A DNA stretch of 64,000 nucleotides from RPQJ01 sp963732375. GTDB lineage: Bacteria > Pseudomonadota > Gammaproteobacteria > Steroidobacterales > Steroidobacteraceae. Both the position numbers and the translations under genes were made by a program. Of the stretch, positions 19,177 to 27,950 are shown piece by piece (the first letter of the stretch is position 1; every line of letters starts with the position of its first letter). The notes under the pieces were generated by a model. That model was not told the DNA's origin and made no database searches. It worked only from the letters and a program-made list of their open reading frames with translations. Where the stretch lies: positions 186,001 through 250,000 of the forward strand of contig CAVSZE010000013.1 in NCBI GenBank assembly GCA_963732375.1, read 5' to 3'.

Positions 19177-20964
19177 ATGGATCGAGCGCTCCGGTTGAGT
19201 TACGCGCGGACGTTTTTCGCAGCGCTGGCACTGCTTACTGTTTTCACCGCAGTCGCAGCAGAGCTGCCGCGCTCGCCGGGCAGCGAGGCCGGTCACGAGG
19301 GAATTCGGGCGGTCGCAGATGACTACTGGGAGTTTTACCTCCGCGAGAATCCAGAGGCCGCGACTGCCCTTGGCGAGTACAGGTACAACGCCAGGCTCAC
19401 CGACTATTCCCTGGCGCACGTCGACGTGGTGCGGTCTCAGGCTACGGAGCTGCTGAAGCGTGCGCGGGCCATCGACAGCGCGGCCCTTTCGGATGCAGAC
19501 CGCCTTGATCAGCAACTGCTGGTGCGGACGCTGACCGATCGACTCGATTCCATGCTTCTCAGGAATCATGAGATGCCGATCAACCAGATGGACGGCGTTC
19601 ATCTGACACTCCCGCAGATCGCAACCGTCGCCCCGTTTGACAGCGTCGAGCATTACCGCGACTACATTGCACGTCTGAACGCGATTCCGGCGGCCCTCGA
19701 CCAGGTGATCGAGCGGTCCAGGGCGGGGCTCAAGGACGGATTGATCCAGCCGCGCTTCCTGCTGGAGAAGACCGTCACCCAGTGCGCCGCGCTGGCCGAC
19801 GCGGGCGGCGCTGCCAATCCGTTCGCCGAGCCGGCGGCTCGAATCCCGGAGTCGATTCCGGCTGTCGTGCGCCGGGAACTCAGTGAAGAGATCATCGCCG
19901 CCGTGGATGGCAAGGTTCGCCCGGCCTACGCCCGGCTCGCGACGTTCATCGCCGACGAGTACGCCCCCAAGGGCCGCATCGAGCCCGGCATCTGGTCGCT
20001 GCCCGACGGTGACACCCGCTACCGCTTTGCGATTCACACGCAGACCACGACAGCTCTCAGTGGTGAGCAGATTCACGATATCGGCCTCGCTCAGGTCGCG
20101 GAACTGGAAAACCAGATCACGGCGCTCGCGAAGAGCGCCGGGTACGCCGATCGCGCGAGTTTCGAGAAGGCGGTTTATGCCGACCCGAAGATGCACGGAA
20201 CCTCGCGCCAGCAGATCCTCGACCGCTTTACGCACTACATCGGCCAGATGGAGCCGAAGCTGCCGGAGCTCTTCGGACTCCTTCCGAAGAGCAAGCTGAT
20301 CGTGACTAACGTACCCGGCTACATGGAGAAGGAGAGCAGCACGCAGTACATTCCGGGCACGCCGGACGGAGCCCGGCCTGGCCAGGTCTGGGTGGTCACG
20401 TATGACTATGCGACGCACGACATGCTCGACGACGAGGCCACCGCGTACCACGAAGGCGTGCCCGGGCATCACATGCAGATTTCGATCGCCCAGGAATTGC
20501 CAAGTCTCCACCCTTTCCATCGCACCCTGTCCTACAACGCCTACGTCGAAGGGTGGGCGCTGTATGCCGAGCGGCTCGGGAAAGAGGTCGGCTTTTACCA
20601 GGAACCCGCCAGTGACCTTGGGCGTCTCCGCAGCGAGCTCTATCGAGCCTTGCGCCTGGTGGTCGACACCGGCGTCCATGCAAAGCACTGGTCACGACAG
20701 CAGATGGTGGACTACTGGAACCTCCACCTGCCGCCGGCGTCCGACGCGGAAATGGACCGCTATATCGCGTGGCCAGGCCAGGCGCTGGGATACAAGCTCG
20801 GCCAGTTGAAGATCCTGGAGCTTCGTCAGCGCGCCCAGACCGAGCTAGGCCCGAAGTTCGACATCAGGGCGTTCCACGACGAGATCCTGAACGCCGGTCC
20901 GCTGCCCCTGGACATGCTCGAGTCCCGCATCCTGGAGTGGATTGCCCGGGTCAAGAGCACCTAG
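19177..20964 (+). CDS. DUF885 family protein, probable exported metallopeptidase
   Basis: A 595-residue protein with an N-terminal signal peptide ending near AVAAE. The DUF885 core contains YHEGVPGHHMQ near residues 424-434, with a histidine-rich, glutamate-containing pattern resembling a zinc-peptidase site, and YVEGWALYAERL near 455 as the downstream acidic motif. Members are periplasmic or secreted; many are annotated as peptidases but few have been tested. It is followed 29 bases later by a beta-propeller lipoprotein, suggesting an operon. Confidence 0.88.
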   Translation: MDRALRLSYARTFFAALALLTVFTAVAAELPRSPGSEAGHEGIRAVADDYWEFYLRENPEAATALGEYRYNARLTDYSLAHVDVVRSQATELLKRARAIDSAALSDADRLDQQLLVRTLTDRLDSMLLRNHEMPINQMDGVHLTLPQIATVAPFDSVEHYRDYIARLNAIPAALDQVIERSRAGLKDGLIQPRFLLEKTVTQCAALADAGGAANPFAEPAARIPESIPAVVRRELSEEIIAAVDGKVRPAYARLATFIADEYAPKGRIEPGIWSLPDGDTRYRFAIHTQTTTALSGEQIHDIGLAQVAELENQITALAKSAGYADRASFEKAVYADPKMHGTSRQQILDRFTHYIGQMEPKLPELFGLLPKSKLIVTNVPGYMEKESSTQYIPGTPDGARPGQVWVVTYDYATHDMLDDEATAYHEGVPGHHMQISIAQELPSLHPFHRTLSYNAYVEGWALYAERLGKEVGFYQEPASDLGRLRSELYRALRLVVDTGVHAKHWSRQQMVDYWNLHLPPASDAEMDRYIAWPGQALGYKLGQLKILELRQRAQTELGPKFDIRAFHDEILNAGPLPLDMLESRILEWIARVKST

Positions 20965-20993
20965 CTCGCCCTTGCGCCGAGGAGTTGCGTCGG

Positions 20994-22046
20994 ATGAATC
21001 GCTATGGTCTTTTCGTTCCCTGCCTTCTACTGGCCACGGCCGGTGCCGGCTGCGCGGGCACGCCGGCACCTGACCACGTCGCGCCGCTGCAGCTCGTTGA
21101 ACAGTGGCGCCTGGGCGGCAGCGGTGGCTGGGACCTGCTTGCGGTCGATACGGAGCGGCAGCGGCTGTTCATCACCCGCGGTGATCGCGTCGAAGTGGTG
21201 GACACACGCAGCGGCCAGGTCATCGGGACCATCGCCGGCACGAACGGTGTGCACGGTGTTGCCCTGGCGCCCGACCTGCGCCGCGGCTACACCAGCAACG
21301 GCAAGGCCAATTCAGTCACGGCATTCGATCTCGAGACGCTAAAGGTCATCGCGGAAGCGCCGATCCCAGGGGTCAATCCAGACGTCATCCTGTACATCCC
21401 CTCGACCAGGCAACTGCTCACATTCAATGGCCACAGCAATGACGCCACGGTTCTGGATGCTCGCACGCTCAAAGTCCTCGCCACGGTGTCCCTGCCCGGC
21501 AAACCGGAACTCGCCGTGGACGACGGCGCGGGACACGTCTTCGTCAACATCGAAAGCGACCCCGGTCAGCTCGTGAGGATCGACTTGAAGTCACTCACGG
21601 TGAACGCGACGTGGCCGCTGCCCGGTTGCGACGGTCCAACCGGACTCGCATTTGACGCCGCCCATCACCGCCTGTTCTCCGCCTGCGACAAGAAGGTCAT
21701 GGCGGTCACCGACGCACTCGACGGTCACGCTGTGGCACAGATTGCAATTGGCGAACATCCGGACGGCGCCGGGTTCGATCCGGTCCGTCAGCTGGTGCTG
21801 AGCCCGAATGGCGAAGGCACGCTGACCGTCGCGCATGAAGACACGCCCGACACATTTGCGGTGGTGCAGACCTTGGAAACGCAGCGGGGTGCCCGGACGA
21901 TGGTGCTCGATGAGCGTTCGAGCCGGATCTACCTGGTAACCGCCGACTACGGTCCAGTACCCGCCGCCACCGCGGAGCAACCGCGCCCCCGACCGCCGGT
22001 GCTGCCGGGCACGTTCCGGGTGCTGGTGGTCGAGTCGACGCCATAA
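20994..22046 (+). CDS. YVTN-type beta-propeller lipoprotein
   Basis: A 350-residue protein with a lipoprotein signal and a lipobox-like AGAGC with the acylated cysteine at residue 20. The rest shows repeated short strands of a seven-bladed propeller, such as RVEVVDTRSGQVIGTI, SVTAFDLETLKVIAEAPI and ATVLDARTLKVLATVSLPGK. Related proteins bind ligands or scaffold partners at the outer membrane. The start ATG 20994 has GAGGAG about 10 bases upstream. The function is not predictable from sequence. Confidence 0.85.
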   Translation: MNRYGLFVPCLLLATAGAGCAGTPAPDHVAPLQLVEQWRLGGSGGWDLLAVDTERQRLFITRGDRVEVVDTRSGQVIGTIAGTNGVHGVALAPDLRRGYTSNGKANSVTAFDLETLKVIAEAPIPGVNPDVILYIPSTRQLLTFNGHSNDATVLDARTLKVLATVSLPGKPELAVDDGAGHVFVNIESDPGQLVRIDLKSLTVNATWPLPGCDGPTGLAFDAAHHRLFSACDKKVMAVTDALDGHAVAQIAIGEHPDGAGFDPVRQLVLSPNGEGTLTVAHEDTPDTFAVVQTLETQRGARTMVLDERSSRIYLVTADYGPVPAATAEQPRPRPPVLPGTFRVLVVESTP

Positions 22047-22057
22047 GGGACGGACCA

Positions 22058-22642
22058 GTGGGAAAGCATCGGCTGGAAGCGTTCAGCGACGGCGTCCTGG
22101 CAATCCTCATCACGATCATGGTGCTGGAGCTCAAGGTGCCACACGGCATCGAGCTCGCAGCGCTGGCGCCGCTCATTCCCGTGTTCCTCACCTACGTCCT
22201 TAGCTTCGTCTACCTTGGCATCTACTGGAACAATCACCACCACATGCTGCACCTGTGCAGCCGGGTGACCGGGTCGATCCTCTGGGCCAACCTCGCGCTG
22301 CTGTTCTGGCTGTCTCTGGTGCCGTTCGCGACTGGGTGGATGGGTGAGAACCACTTTTCGGCCTGGCCGACCGCGCTGTACGGCGTCGTGCTGCTGATGG
22401 CCGCGCTCTCGTACACGGTGCTGCAGTCCATGATCATCCGCGCGGAGGGCCCGGCTTCCCTGCTGGCCCGGGCGGTCCGTGCCGACTGGAAAGGCAAGCT
22501 GTCACTCGCCCTGTACGCCGTCGCGATCATCCTCGCGTTGCGATTCGGCTGGCTGTCGCTCGTAATCTACATCGTGGTCGCGCTCATCTGGCTGATCCCG
22601 GACCGCAGGATCGAGAACCTGGACGCGCACGAGACGCGGTGA
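22058..22642 (+). CDS. TMEM175-like (DUF1211) membrane channel
   Basis: A 194-residue inner-membrane protein with about six hydrophobic segments. The FSDGVLAI motif in the first helix is the signature of the TMEM175/DUF1211 family, whose characterised members are potassium-selective channels lacking a classical TVGYG filter. A WNNHHHML stretch in the second helix region is also typical. It begins 11 bases after the beta-propeller gene. A potassium role is inferred from the family. Confidence 0.9.
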   Translation: MGKHRLEAFSDGVLAILITIMVLELKVPHGIELAALAPLIPVFLTYVLSFVYLGIYWNNHHHMLHLCSRVTGSILWANLALLFWLSLVPFATGWMGENHFSAWPTALYGVVLLMAALSYTVLQSMIIRAEGPASLLARAVRADWKGKLSLALYAVAIILALRFGWLSLVIYIVVALIWLIPDRRIENLDAHETR

Positions 22643-22718
22643 GGCGTCAACGTGCGCACGCAGCCGCTGAAAGCCGCCAGTTGCGGCAAACTCTGCGTCC
22701 AACTTGCGGAGGCATCTG

Positions 22719-22948
22719 ATGCAGACGGTGTTCGACGTTCGGACCTCAGGTGCGGGGCTGCACGAGTTCACACCACCGAAGGGCCAGACGACATGCCGGC
22801 ACACATCAAGGCAGCGCTTACCGCGGTGTCGCTGTCCATTCCGGTGACCGACGGTCGGCCGGCGCTCGGGACGTGGCAGGGGATCTACCTGTTCGAGCAC
22901 CGCGACCGCGGACACACGCGACGGGTGGTGGGTCAGTTGAGCGGATGA
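22719..22948 (+). pseudogene. yjbQ: Remnant of YjbQ-family gene with internal deletion
   Basis: ATG 22719 opens with M-Q-T-V-F-D-V-R-T-S-G-A-G-L-H-E-F-T, a YjbQ-like N-terminus. In a different frame the gene ends HTTEGPDDMPAHIKAALT, LSIPVTDGRPALGTWQGIYL then FEHRD, the YjbQ C-terminus with its GTWQGIYL motif. The middle, including the catalytic histidine region (about 60 residues of a usual 140), is missing. The join near 22768-22785 reads ACACCACCG, which fits both flanking segments, suggesting loss between short repeats. No active enzyme is expected. Confidence 0.75.
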
Positions 22949-22979
22949 CGACTACAAGGCTGGACGCATCAAGGTTCAA

Positions 22980-23606
22980 ATGAAAAGAAAACGTGTTGGC
23001 ATTGTCCTGTTCGAGGACATCGAGGTTCTGGATTTTTGCGGACCGTTCGAGGTGTTCTCGGCAACGCGACTGAACGAGCCGAGCCGACGCGAAGAACCAT
23101 CGCCCTTCGAGGTACTGCTGGTCGCAGAGAGTCCAGGCCCGGTTATTACAACAGGCGGCATGACGGTGTTGCCGCACTTCACGTTCGAGAACTGCCCACG
23201 GCTCGACGTCGTCGTGGTCCCAGGCGGGTGGGGTACCCGCAGGGAGTTGCATAACCCCGTCCTGCTCGATTGGTTGCGGAGGCGCGCCGCAGAAGCGGAA
23301 ACAGTAACGGCGGTTTGCACCGGATCGATGCTATTGGGCTTCGCCGGGCTTCTGGATGGGTTGCACGCGACGACGCACTGGCGTTCGCTCGACTGGATGC
23401 GTGAATCGTTTCCTTCGGTGACGGTTGAATACGACAAGCACTTCGTCGAAGACGGTCGCGTGTTTACCTCCGCCGGGATCTCCGCTGGTATCGACATGGC
23501 GCTCAAGGTCGTAAAGCGCTACTTAGGCGAGGACATCGCAAGAGCGACTGCACGCCACATGGAATTCCCATATCCGGAGTCCGATGCTCGCCGGATTCAG
23601 CTCTGA
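22980..23606 (+). CDS. DJ-1/PfpI family protein
   Basis: A 208-residue cytoplasmic protein with the DJ-1/PfpI fold. The nucleophile-elbow cysteine is Cys113 in AVCTGSMLLG, with GVHP-type neighbours replaced by VVVPGGWGTR. The opening VGIVLFEDIEVLDFCGPFEV and this elbow resemble isonitrile hydratase-like and AraC-associated members. No AraC DNA-binding domain follows. GC content is visibly lower at the 5' end than in its neighbours (for example the AAAAGAAAACG start), which may mean recent acquisition. Confidence 0.87.
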   Translation: MKRKRVGIVLFEDIEVLDFCGPFEVFSATRLNEPSRREEPSPFEVLLVAESPGPVITTGGMTVLPHFTFENCPRLDVVVVPGGWGTRRELHNPVLLDWLRRRAAEAETVTAVCTGSMLLGFAGLLDGLHATTHWRSLDWMRESFPSVTVEYDKHFVEDGRVFTSAGISAGIDMALKVVKRYLGEDIARATARHMEFPYPESDARRIQL

Positions 23607-23691
23607 AGCTGTCCAGCGACACACCCATCATCTCAAATGATTCCCGCCAGGGCGCATTCCGTTTTGGCGCCGCGCCTGCCTGCCGCAAATA

Positions 23692-24393
23692 TCAGTCACG
23701 CTCGACTTCATCCGCAACGATGGCCATCACACGCGGTGCGAGCACCAGCCCGACGTGTGTCTCGCTGACTTCCACGTGGCGAACCCGTGGCGACCATTGG
23801 TCGATGCATGCCTGCCACGCGACGATACCGTCACGCTTCGAATAGATTGCGGTCACCGGCACGCGCAGCGGCGTCGCGTAGCGATCCGCGACGGCGCGCT
23901 CGATCTCGAGGAGATCGTGACCCTGTGATCGGTATCGTTCGGCCGTGGCCGTGTACCGGGGTCCGCCGATCACCGGGCTGCCGAGCGTGACGACCCTGCG
24001 GATCTCGCCCGGGTGCTCGCGGGCGTATTCGCGGGCGATGTATCCGCCCAGGCTCCAGCCCACGAGAACCACCGGCTCTTCGTGCGCTGCGATCGCGTCC
24101 TCGACGACGTGCGTCAGCTTCGCCCGAAACTTCCTGACGTCACCGGTGTTGATCCCCAGCCCCCAGTCGAGGGCGCGATGGCCGCGACGACGCAGGAAAG
24201 ACTCGACGACGCGCATCGACCTGGGCCCTGCCCCGAATCCCGGCAGCAGGATGACCGTGCGCGGCTCCGCAGCGCGCCCCGATTTCATCGCCAGCCACGA
24301 CGGGGCCCATCGCAGCGCGTCGATGGGGAGTCGAAGCTCGCGCAGTGCGTCGAGCCTGCCCGGCGGGGTGATCGGTTCGTATTCGATGGTCAT
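23692..24393 (-). CDS. Alpha/beta hydrolase family protein
   Basis: A 233-residue alpha/beta hydrolase. The nucleophile is Ser114 in GWSLGGY, the oxyanion region is LLPGFGAGP, and the acid and histidine are probably the Asp in YSKRDGIV and the His in SETHVGL. No signal peptide is seen. Lipase or esterase activity is likely, but the substrate is unknown. It lies 68 bases downstream of the Mla-type transport genes on the same strand and may belong to their transcript. Confidence 0.87.
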   Translation of the reverse strand: MTIEYEPITPPGRLDALRELRLPIDALRWAPSWLAMKSGRAAEPRTVILLPGFGAGPRSMRVVESFLRRRGHRALDWGLGINTGDVRKFRAKLTHVVEDAIAAHEEPVVLVGWSLGGYIAREYAREHPGEIRRVVTLGSPVIGGPRYTATAERYRSQGHDLLEIERAVADRYATPLRVPVTAIYSKRDGIVAWQACIDQWSPRVRHVEVSETHVGLVLAPRVMAIVADEVERD

Positions 24394-24461
24394 CCGTTGC
24401 AGTCCCTGGCCCTGGCCTCACGCGCACAGCGCCTCGCGGCAGGCGTGTTTCCGCCGATGCC

Positions 24462-25076
24462 TCAGGACTTCGGTGTTGCGTCAGTCGCTATCCGGCCTGC
24501 GACCTCCCGCAAGGCCTGGTCGGTGGCCTGCTCGAACGCCGCCACCACCGACGCGCGCTTGTTGAGCGCGGCAGTTGCGGTTGCGGCCACTCGAAAACTC
24601 GCCAGGCGCCGGCCGCTGCGGACGTCCACCAGATTTACGCCGAGCTCCACCATGACCGTCGGCGGCGCGTCCACATTCGCGTATGCAGCCTCGAAGCGGC
24701 CGATCTCGACGTCCAGCATCAGGTCGGTGGGAACGCGACTCGGCGCCGCGACTACCGCCGCGAAGCGCGCGTCGCGCGTGATCGCATCCACCAGCAGCTG
24801 CTGCAGCAGCTGCGGCGCAGGATCGGCCCAGCGGGCTCCCGCCAGGTAGTCGAAACCAAGGCCGGGCGTGGTGACGGCGATACGGTCCGTATCCAGCGAC
24901 AGCGGGCTGCGCGGCCGCGCCACGGCAATTGCCAGCGGCAGCGCGATGCCACCCGGCTCGGCCGCTGGACCTTCCAGCCGATAGCGGTCGGGCGCGGTCG
25001 CATCGGAACGTAGCGCCGAACCGACGCAGGCCGTGCAGAGGCACGCTGCTGCAAGCAGTGTCGCGATGCGTCTCAC
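24462..25076 (-). CDS. ABC-type transport auxiliary lipoprotein (PqiC-like)
   Basis: A 204-residue lipoprotein with signal RIATLLAAACLCTAC carrying the acylated cysteine. The body matches the membrane-associated ABC_trans_aux family (PqiC/YmbA type): DRYRLEGPA, DTDRIAVTTPGLGFDYLAGARW and a C-terminal SGRRLASFRV stretch. Such proteins dock MCE transport systems to the outer membrane. The start is a GTG at 25076 overlapping the stop of the MCE gene, so it is the last coupled gene of the cluster. Confidence 0.88.
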   Translation of the reverse strand: MRRIATLLAAACLCTACVGSALRSDATAPDRYRLEGPAAEPGGIALPLAIAVARPRSPLSLDTDRIAVTTPGLGFDYLAGARWADPAPQLLQQLLVDAITRDARFAAVVAAPSRVPTDLMLDVEIGRFEAAYANVDAPPTVMVELGVNLVDVRSGRRLASFRVAATATAALNKRASVVAAFEQATDQALREVAGRIATDATPKS

Positions 25077-26026
25077 GGTGGGATCTCCATGCCTGATTCC
25101 TTGCGCTCGATCAGCAGACTCGACGGGTTGTCGCGCAGGCTGCGCGCCAGCGCGCGCATTTCGTCGCTGGTACCCCGCAGGTCGATGATGAGTTGCTGCA
25201 GGTCAACCACGCCGCTGCCCGCGAACTGCGCGAGCGTGGCCTCGTTGCCCGACACGATCCGGTCGAGGCTGTCGGCCGTGTGGCCGAGCTTGTCCACGGC
25301 CACCCGGGCGCCTGCAAGCGTCGCTTCGAGCTGCGGCGCGGCGTTGTTCGCGATGCCGCGCATGCTGGCCGCAAGATCGCCCACTTCACTCGAGGCCCTG
25401 CGCAGGTCGCCGGCGAGCGAAGCAGCCTCTCTTGTAACCACCGGCAGCTCCCGGGACGCAACCTGCATGTTCTGCAGTGTTTCGGACACCGCGTCGAGGT
25501 TCTTGTCGTCCAGAACCTGTTCGAGGCGCTCCGCGACTCCGGCCGCACGCGTGAGCAGGTCTGGCAGCTTCGAGAGGAACGCCTCGATGTCGCCCGGGCG
25601 CGACGGGATCACGTCGTAGTCCTCTCCCTTTGACAGCGGACGTTGCGCGTCTCCAGCCGGGTCCTGCTGCAGGTCGATGTAGAGCAGGCCGGTCAGCCCG
25701 AGCAGTCCGAGCCTGGCCTGCGTCGCCCCGGAAATCGGCGCCTGCGAATCCACTTCCGCCAGCACCTTCACGCGTCCCGGATTCTTGAGGTCCACCGACA
25801 GGCTCCGCACCCGGCCCACGTCCACGCCGAGGTAACGAACCGGGCTGCCGCGGTCGAGCCCGCTGACCGAGCCATCGAAGTAGATCTCGTAGCGGACGTA
25901 CGCGCGCCGCTCGCCCGCGCCGGAGTACCACAATACGAACGCGACCGCTGCGACGATCGCAAGCAGCGCGAACGCCGCCACCGTCGCATATTTCGCGTCA
26001 CGATCCACGGACGGCCTCCTTCTCAT
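25073..26026 (-). CDS. MlaD/MCE family substrate-binding protein
   Basis: A 317-residue protein with one N-terminal membrane anchor (about 15-33), a single MCE domain (about 42-120; EIYFDGSVSGLDRGSPVRYL) and a long helical C-terminal region (about 150-310) that would form the hexamer channel. It carries lipid between the ABC permease and the outer membrane. Start ATG 26026 overlaps the ATPase gene by 29 bases; a GTG at 26011 is an alternative. Single-domain MCE with a helical tail resembles the LetB/PqiB-to-Mla intermediate types. Confidence 0.92.
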   Translation of the reverse strand: MRRRPSVDRDAKYATVAAFALLAIVAAVAFVLWYSGAGERRAYVRYEIYFDGSVSGLDRGSPVRYLGVDVGRVRSLSVDLKNPGRVKVLAEVDSQAPISGATQARLGLLGLTGLLYIDLQQDPAGDAQRPLSKGEDYDVIPSRPGDIEAFLSKLPDLLTRAAGVAERLEQVLDDKNLDAVSETLQNMQVASRELPVVTREAASLAGDLRRASSEVGDLAASMRGIANNAAPQLEATLAGARVAVDKLGHTADSLDRIVSGNEATLAQFAGSGVVDLQQLIIDLRGTSDEMRALARSLRDNPSSLLIERKESGMEIPP

Positions 26027-26783
26027 GCAGCGCAGTGCGGCCGCGTGCGCCGTGGAAATACTGGCGTATCCACGGGTGATCGTTGGCGACGATTCCCTGC
26101 AGCGTGTCCACGATGACTTTACCGTCCACGAGCACGGCAACACGGTCGCACGTACGCACGAGGGTGTCCAGATCGTGCGTCACCATCACCACGGTCAGGC
26201 CGAGCGCCTGGCGCAGGTACAGCAGCAGTTCATCGAAGGCGGCTGCGGCGATCGGGTCGAGCCCGGCCGTCGGCTCATCGAGAAACAACAATTTCGGATC
26301 CAGCGCCAGCGCCCGGGCCAGCGCGACGCGCTTGACCATGCCCCCGGAGAGCTGGGCCGGGAACTTCGCCGCCGAGTCCAGCGGCAGCCCGACCATGCGC
26401 AGGCGCAGGTCAACCAGGCTGGTCACCGTCTGCTGCGGGAGCTCCATCGCCTCGAACACCGGAAGGGAGACGTTTCCCGCAACGGTGAGCGACGTGAACA
26501 GTGCGCCGTGCTGGAAGGTCACGCCGTAGCGGCGCTTTATCTCGCGCAGCTCGCGATCGTCCATCGCGGTGATTTCGTGCCCTTCGATGCACACGGTGCC
26601 CGCATCCGGGTGCTGCAGGCCGAGCAGCGTCCTCAGCAGCACCGACTTGCCGCTGCCGGAACCGCCGACGATGCCGAACACCTCGCCCTCGTGCACGTCG
26701 AAGTCGATGCCGTCGTGCACGAGTTGCGCGCCGAACCTGTTGACGATTCCGCGGGCCGAGACGATGGGTGCCACGGTCGACAT
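25998..26783 (-). CDS. MlaF-like ABC transporter ATPase
   Basis: A 261-residue ATP-binding subunit. Walker A GGSGSGKS is at residues 40-47, the signature LSGGMVKRVALARALAL follows, and Walker B LLFLDEPTAGLD is intact, with the H-loop in VTHDLDTL. It energises the MCE lipid-transport complex on the cytoplasmic face. Its ATG shares one base with the permease stop (TGATG), showing tight coupling. Confidence 0.93.
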   Translation of the reverse strand: MSTVAPIVSARGIVNRFGAQLVHDGIDFDVHEGEVFGIVGGSGSGKSVLLRTLLGLQHPDAGTVCIEGHEITAMDDRELREIKRRYGVTFQHGALFTSLTVAGNVSLPVFEAMELPQQTVTSLVDLRLRMVGLPLDSAAKFPAQLSGGMVKRVALARALALDPKLLFLDEPTAGLDPIAAAAFDELLLYLRQALGLTVVMVTHDLDTLVRTCDRVAVLVDGKVIVDTLQGIVANDHPWIRQYFHGARGRTALHEKEAVRGS

Positions 26784-27898
26784 CAGAAATCGATCTCCAG
26801 GAAAAGGATCGCGAACATCGCGTCCACCAGGATTACCAGGAAGATGGACTGCACCACCGCGACCGTCGTCAGGCGGCCGAGTTCACGCGAGGATTCGCGC
26901 ACCTGCAGGCCGCGCAGCGTGCCGGTCAGCGCGATCACCAGCCCGAATACCGGTGCCTTCACCAGTCCGGCCCAGAACGTCGTGTCGGCGATCGCGTTGT
27001 CGAGCCTGCCGACGAACTGCGGCCATGAAAGGTCGAAGAGATACCGGGTAAGCACCGCGCCGCCCGCGAGCCCCATGGCGTCCGCGACGATCGTGAGCAG
27101 CGGCATTGCAATCACCAGCGCGAGCACCCGAGGCAGCACCAGCAGTTCGAGCGGGTTCATACCCATCGATTCGAGCGCGTCCACCTCGTCGTTGAGCTTC
27201 ATGACGCCGAGCTCGGCAGCGAACGCGCTTCCGGTCCGGCCCGCGACCATGATCGCCGTCAGCAGCACGCCCAGTTCGCGCAGCACACCGATCGCCACCA
27301 GGTCCACGGTGTAGATCTCCGCCCCGAAGGGGCGCAACTGTTGCGCCCCGATGTAGGCGGCAATGACGCTGATCAGGAAAGCGATCAGCGCAACCACCGG
27401 CACGGCGCGAACGCCCGTCTCGTAGACGTGGCGCACGACCGATGGCAGCCGCAGTCCACGGAGACTGGTCCAGCGCGATCCTGCCGTGACGAGTACCCGT
27501 CCACCGAATACGAAGGCGTCATACCAGGCCCTCGCGCGCGCTTCCCCTGCCCGCCCGACGTCAGCGAGCCAGCGAACTGCGGCCGGGCTTGTCCGGACGG
27601 TTTCCGGTGCGAGTTCCGATTCCGGCAGGCCCTCGAGGTACGCGAAGTGCCTGGGCGCCGCGCCTTCGACGGAAACGCGCGTACCGCGTGCGGCCAGTCG
27701 CGCGAGCAGGCGGTGCAGCAGCCACGCAGGCCCGATGTCGAACGCACCGGCGGCGGCGAGGTCCACGGTCAATTCGGTCGGCGCAGCCGCCTCGACGGCG
27801 CGGAGCCGCGATTCCAGCTCCGGAAGGTCGCCCATTCGGCAATCGCCCGCCAGTTGCAGGCGGTCGCACGCTTCGCCCAGGACTGCCTGGAAGTTCAC
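26783..27898 (-). CDS. MlaE-like ABC permease with N-terminal STAS domain
   Basis: A 371-residue permease. Residues 1-100 look like a STAS domain (LTVDLAAAGAFDIGPAWLLH), and 115-371 are the MlaE permease with about five or six hydrophobic segments and the conserved EVDALESMGMNPLELLVLPR loop that contacts the ATPase. E. coli MlaE lacks the STAS part, which there is the separate MlaB; here the two are fused. It is the first gene of the four-gene lipid-transport operon and is divergent from the Kef-type antiporter. Confidence 0.92.
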   Translation of the reverse strand: MNFQAVLGEACDRLQLAGDCRMGDLPELESRLRAVEAAAPTELTVDLAAAGAFDIGPAWLLHRLLARLAARGTRVSVEGAAPRHFAYLEGLPESELAPETVRTSPAAVRWLADVGRAGEARARAWYDAFVFGGRVLVTAGSRWTSLRGLRLPSVVRHVYETGVRAVPVVALIAFLISVIAAYIGAQQLRPFGAEIYTVDLVAIGVLRELGVLLTAIMVAGRTGSAFAAELGVMKLNDEVDALESMGMNPLELLVLPRVLALVIAMPLLTIVADAMGLAGGAVLTRYLFDLSWPQFVGRLDNAIADTTFWAGLVKAPVFGLVIALTGTLRGLQVRESSRELGRLTTVAVVQSIFLVILVDAMFAILFLEIDF

Positions 27899-27950
27899 TT
27901 TGTCCTCGCAATCGTGCGCACTGATTGAATGCTAGCATCGGTGGACGAAC

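Noticed and set aside
18712..20688. Very long open frame on the minus strand opposite the DUF885 gene.
   Set aside because: It mirrors the coding strand of a conserved protein, its translation has no recognisable domain, and such shadows are expected at high GC.
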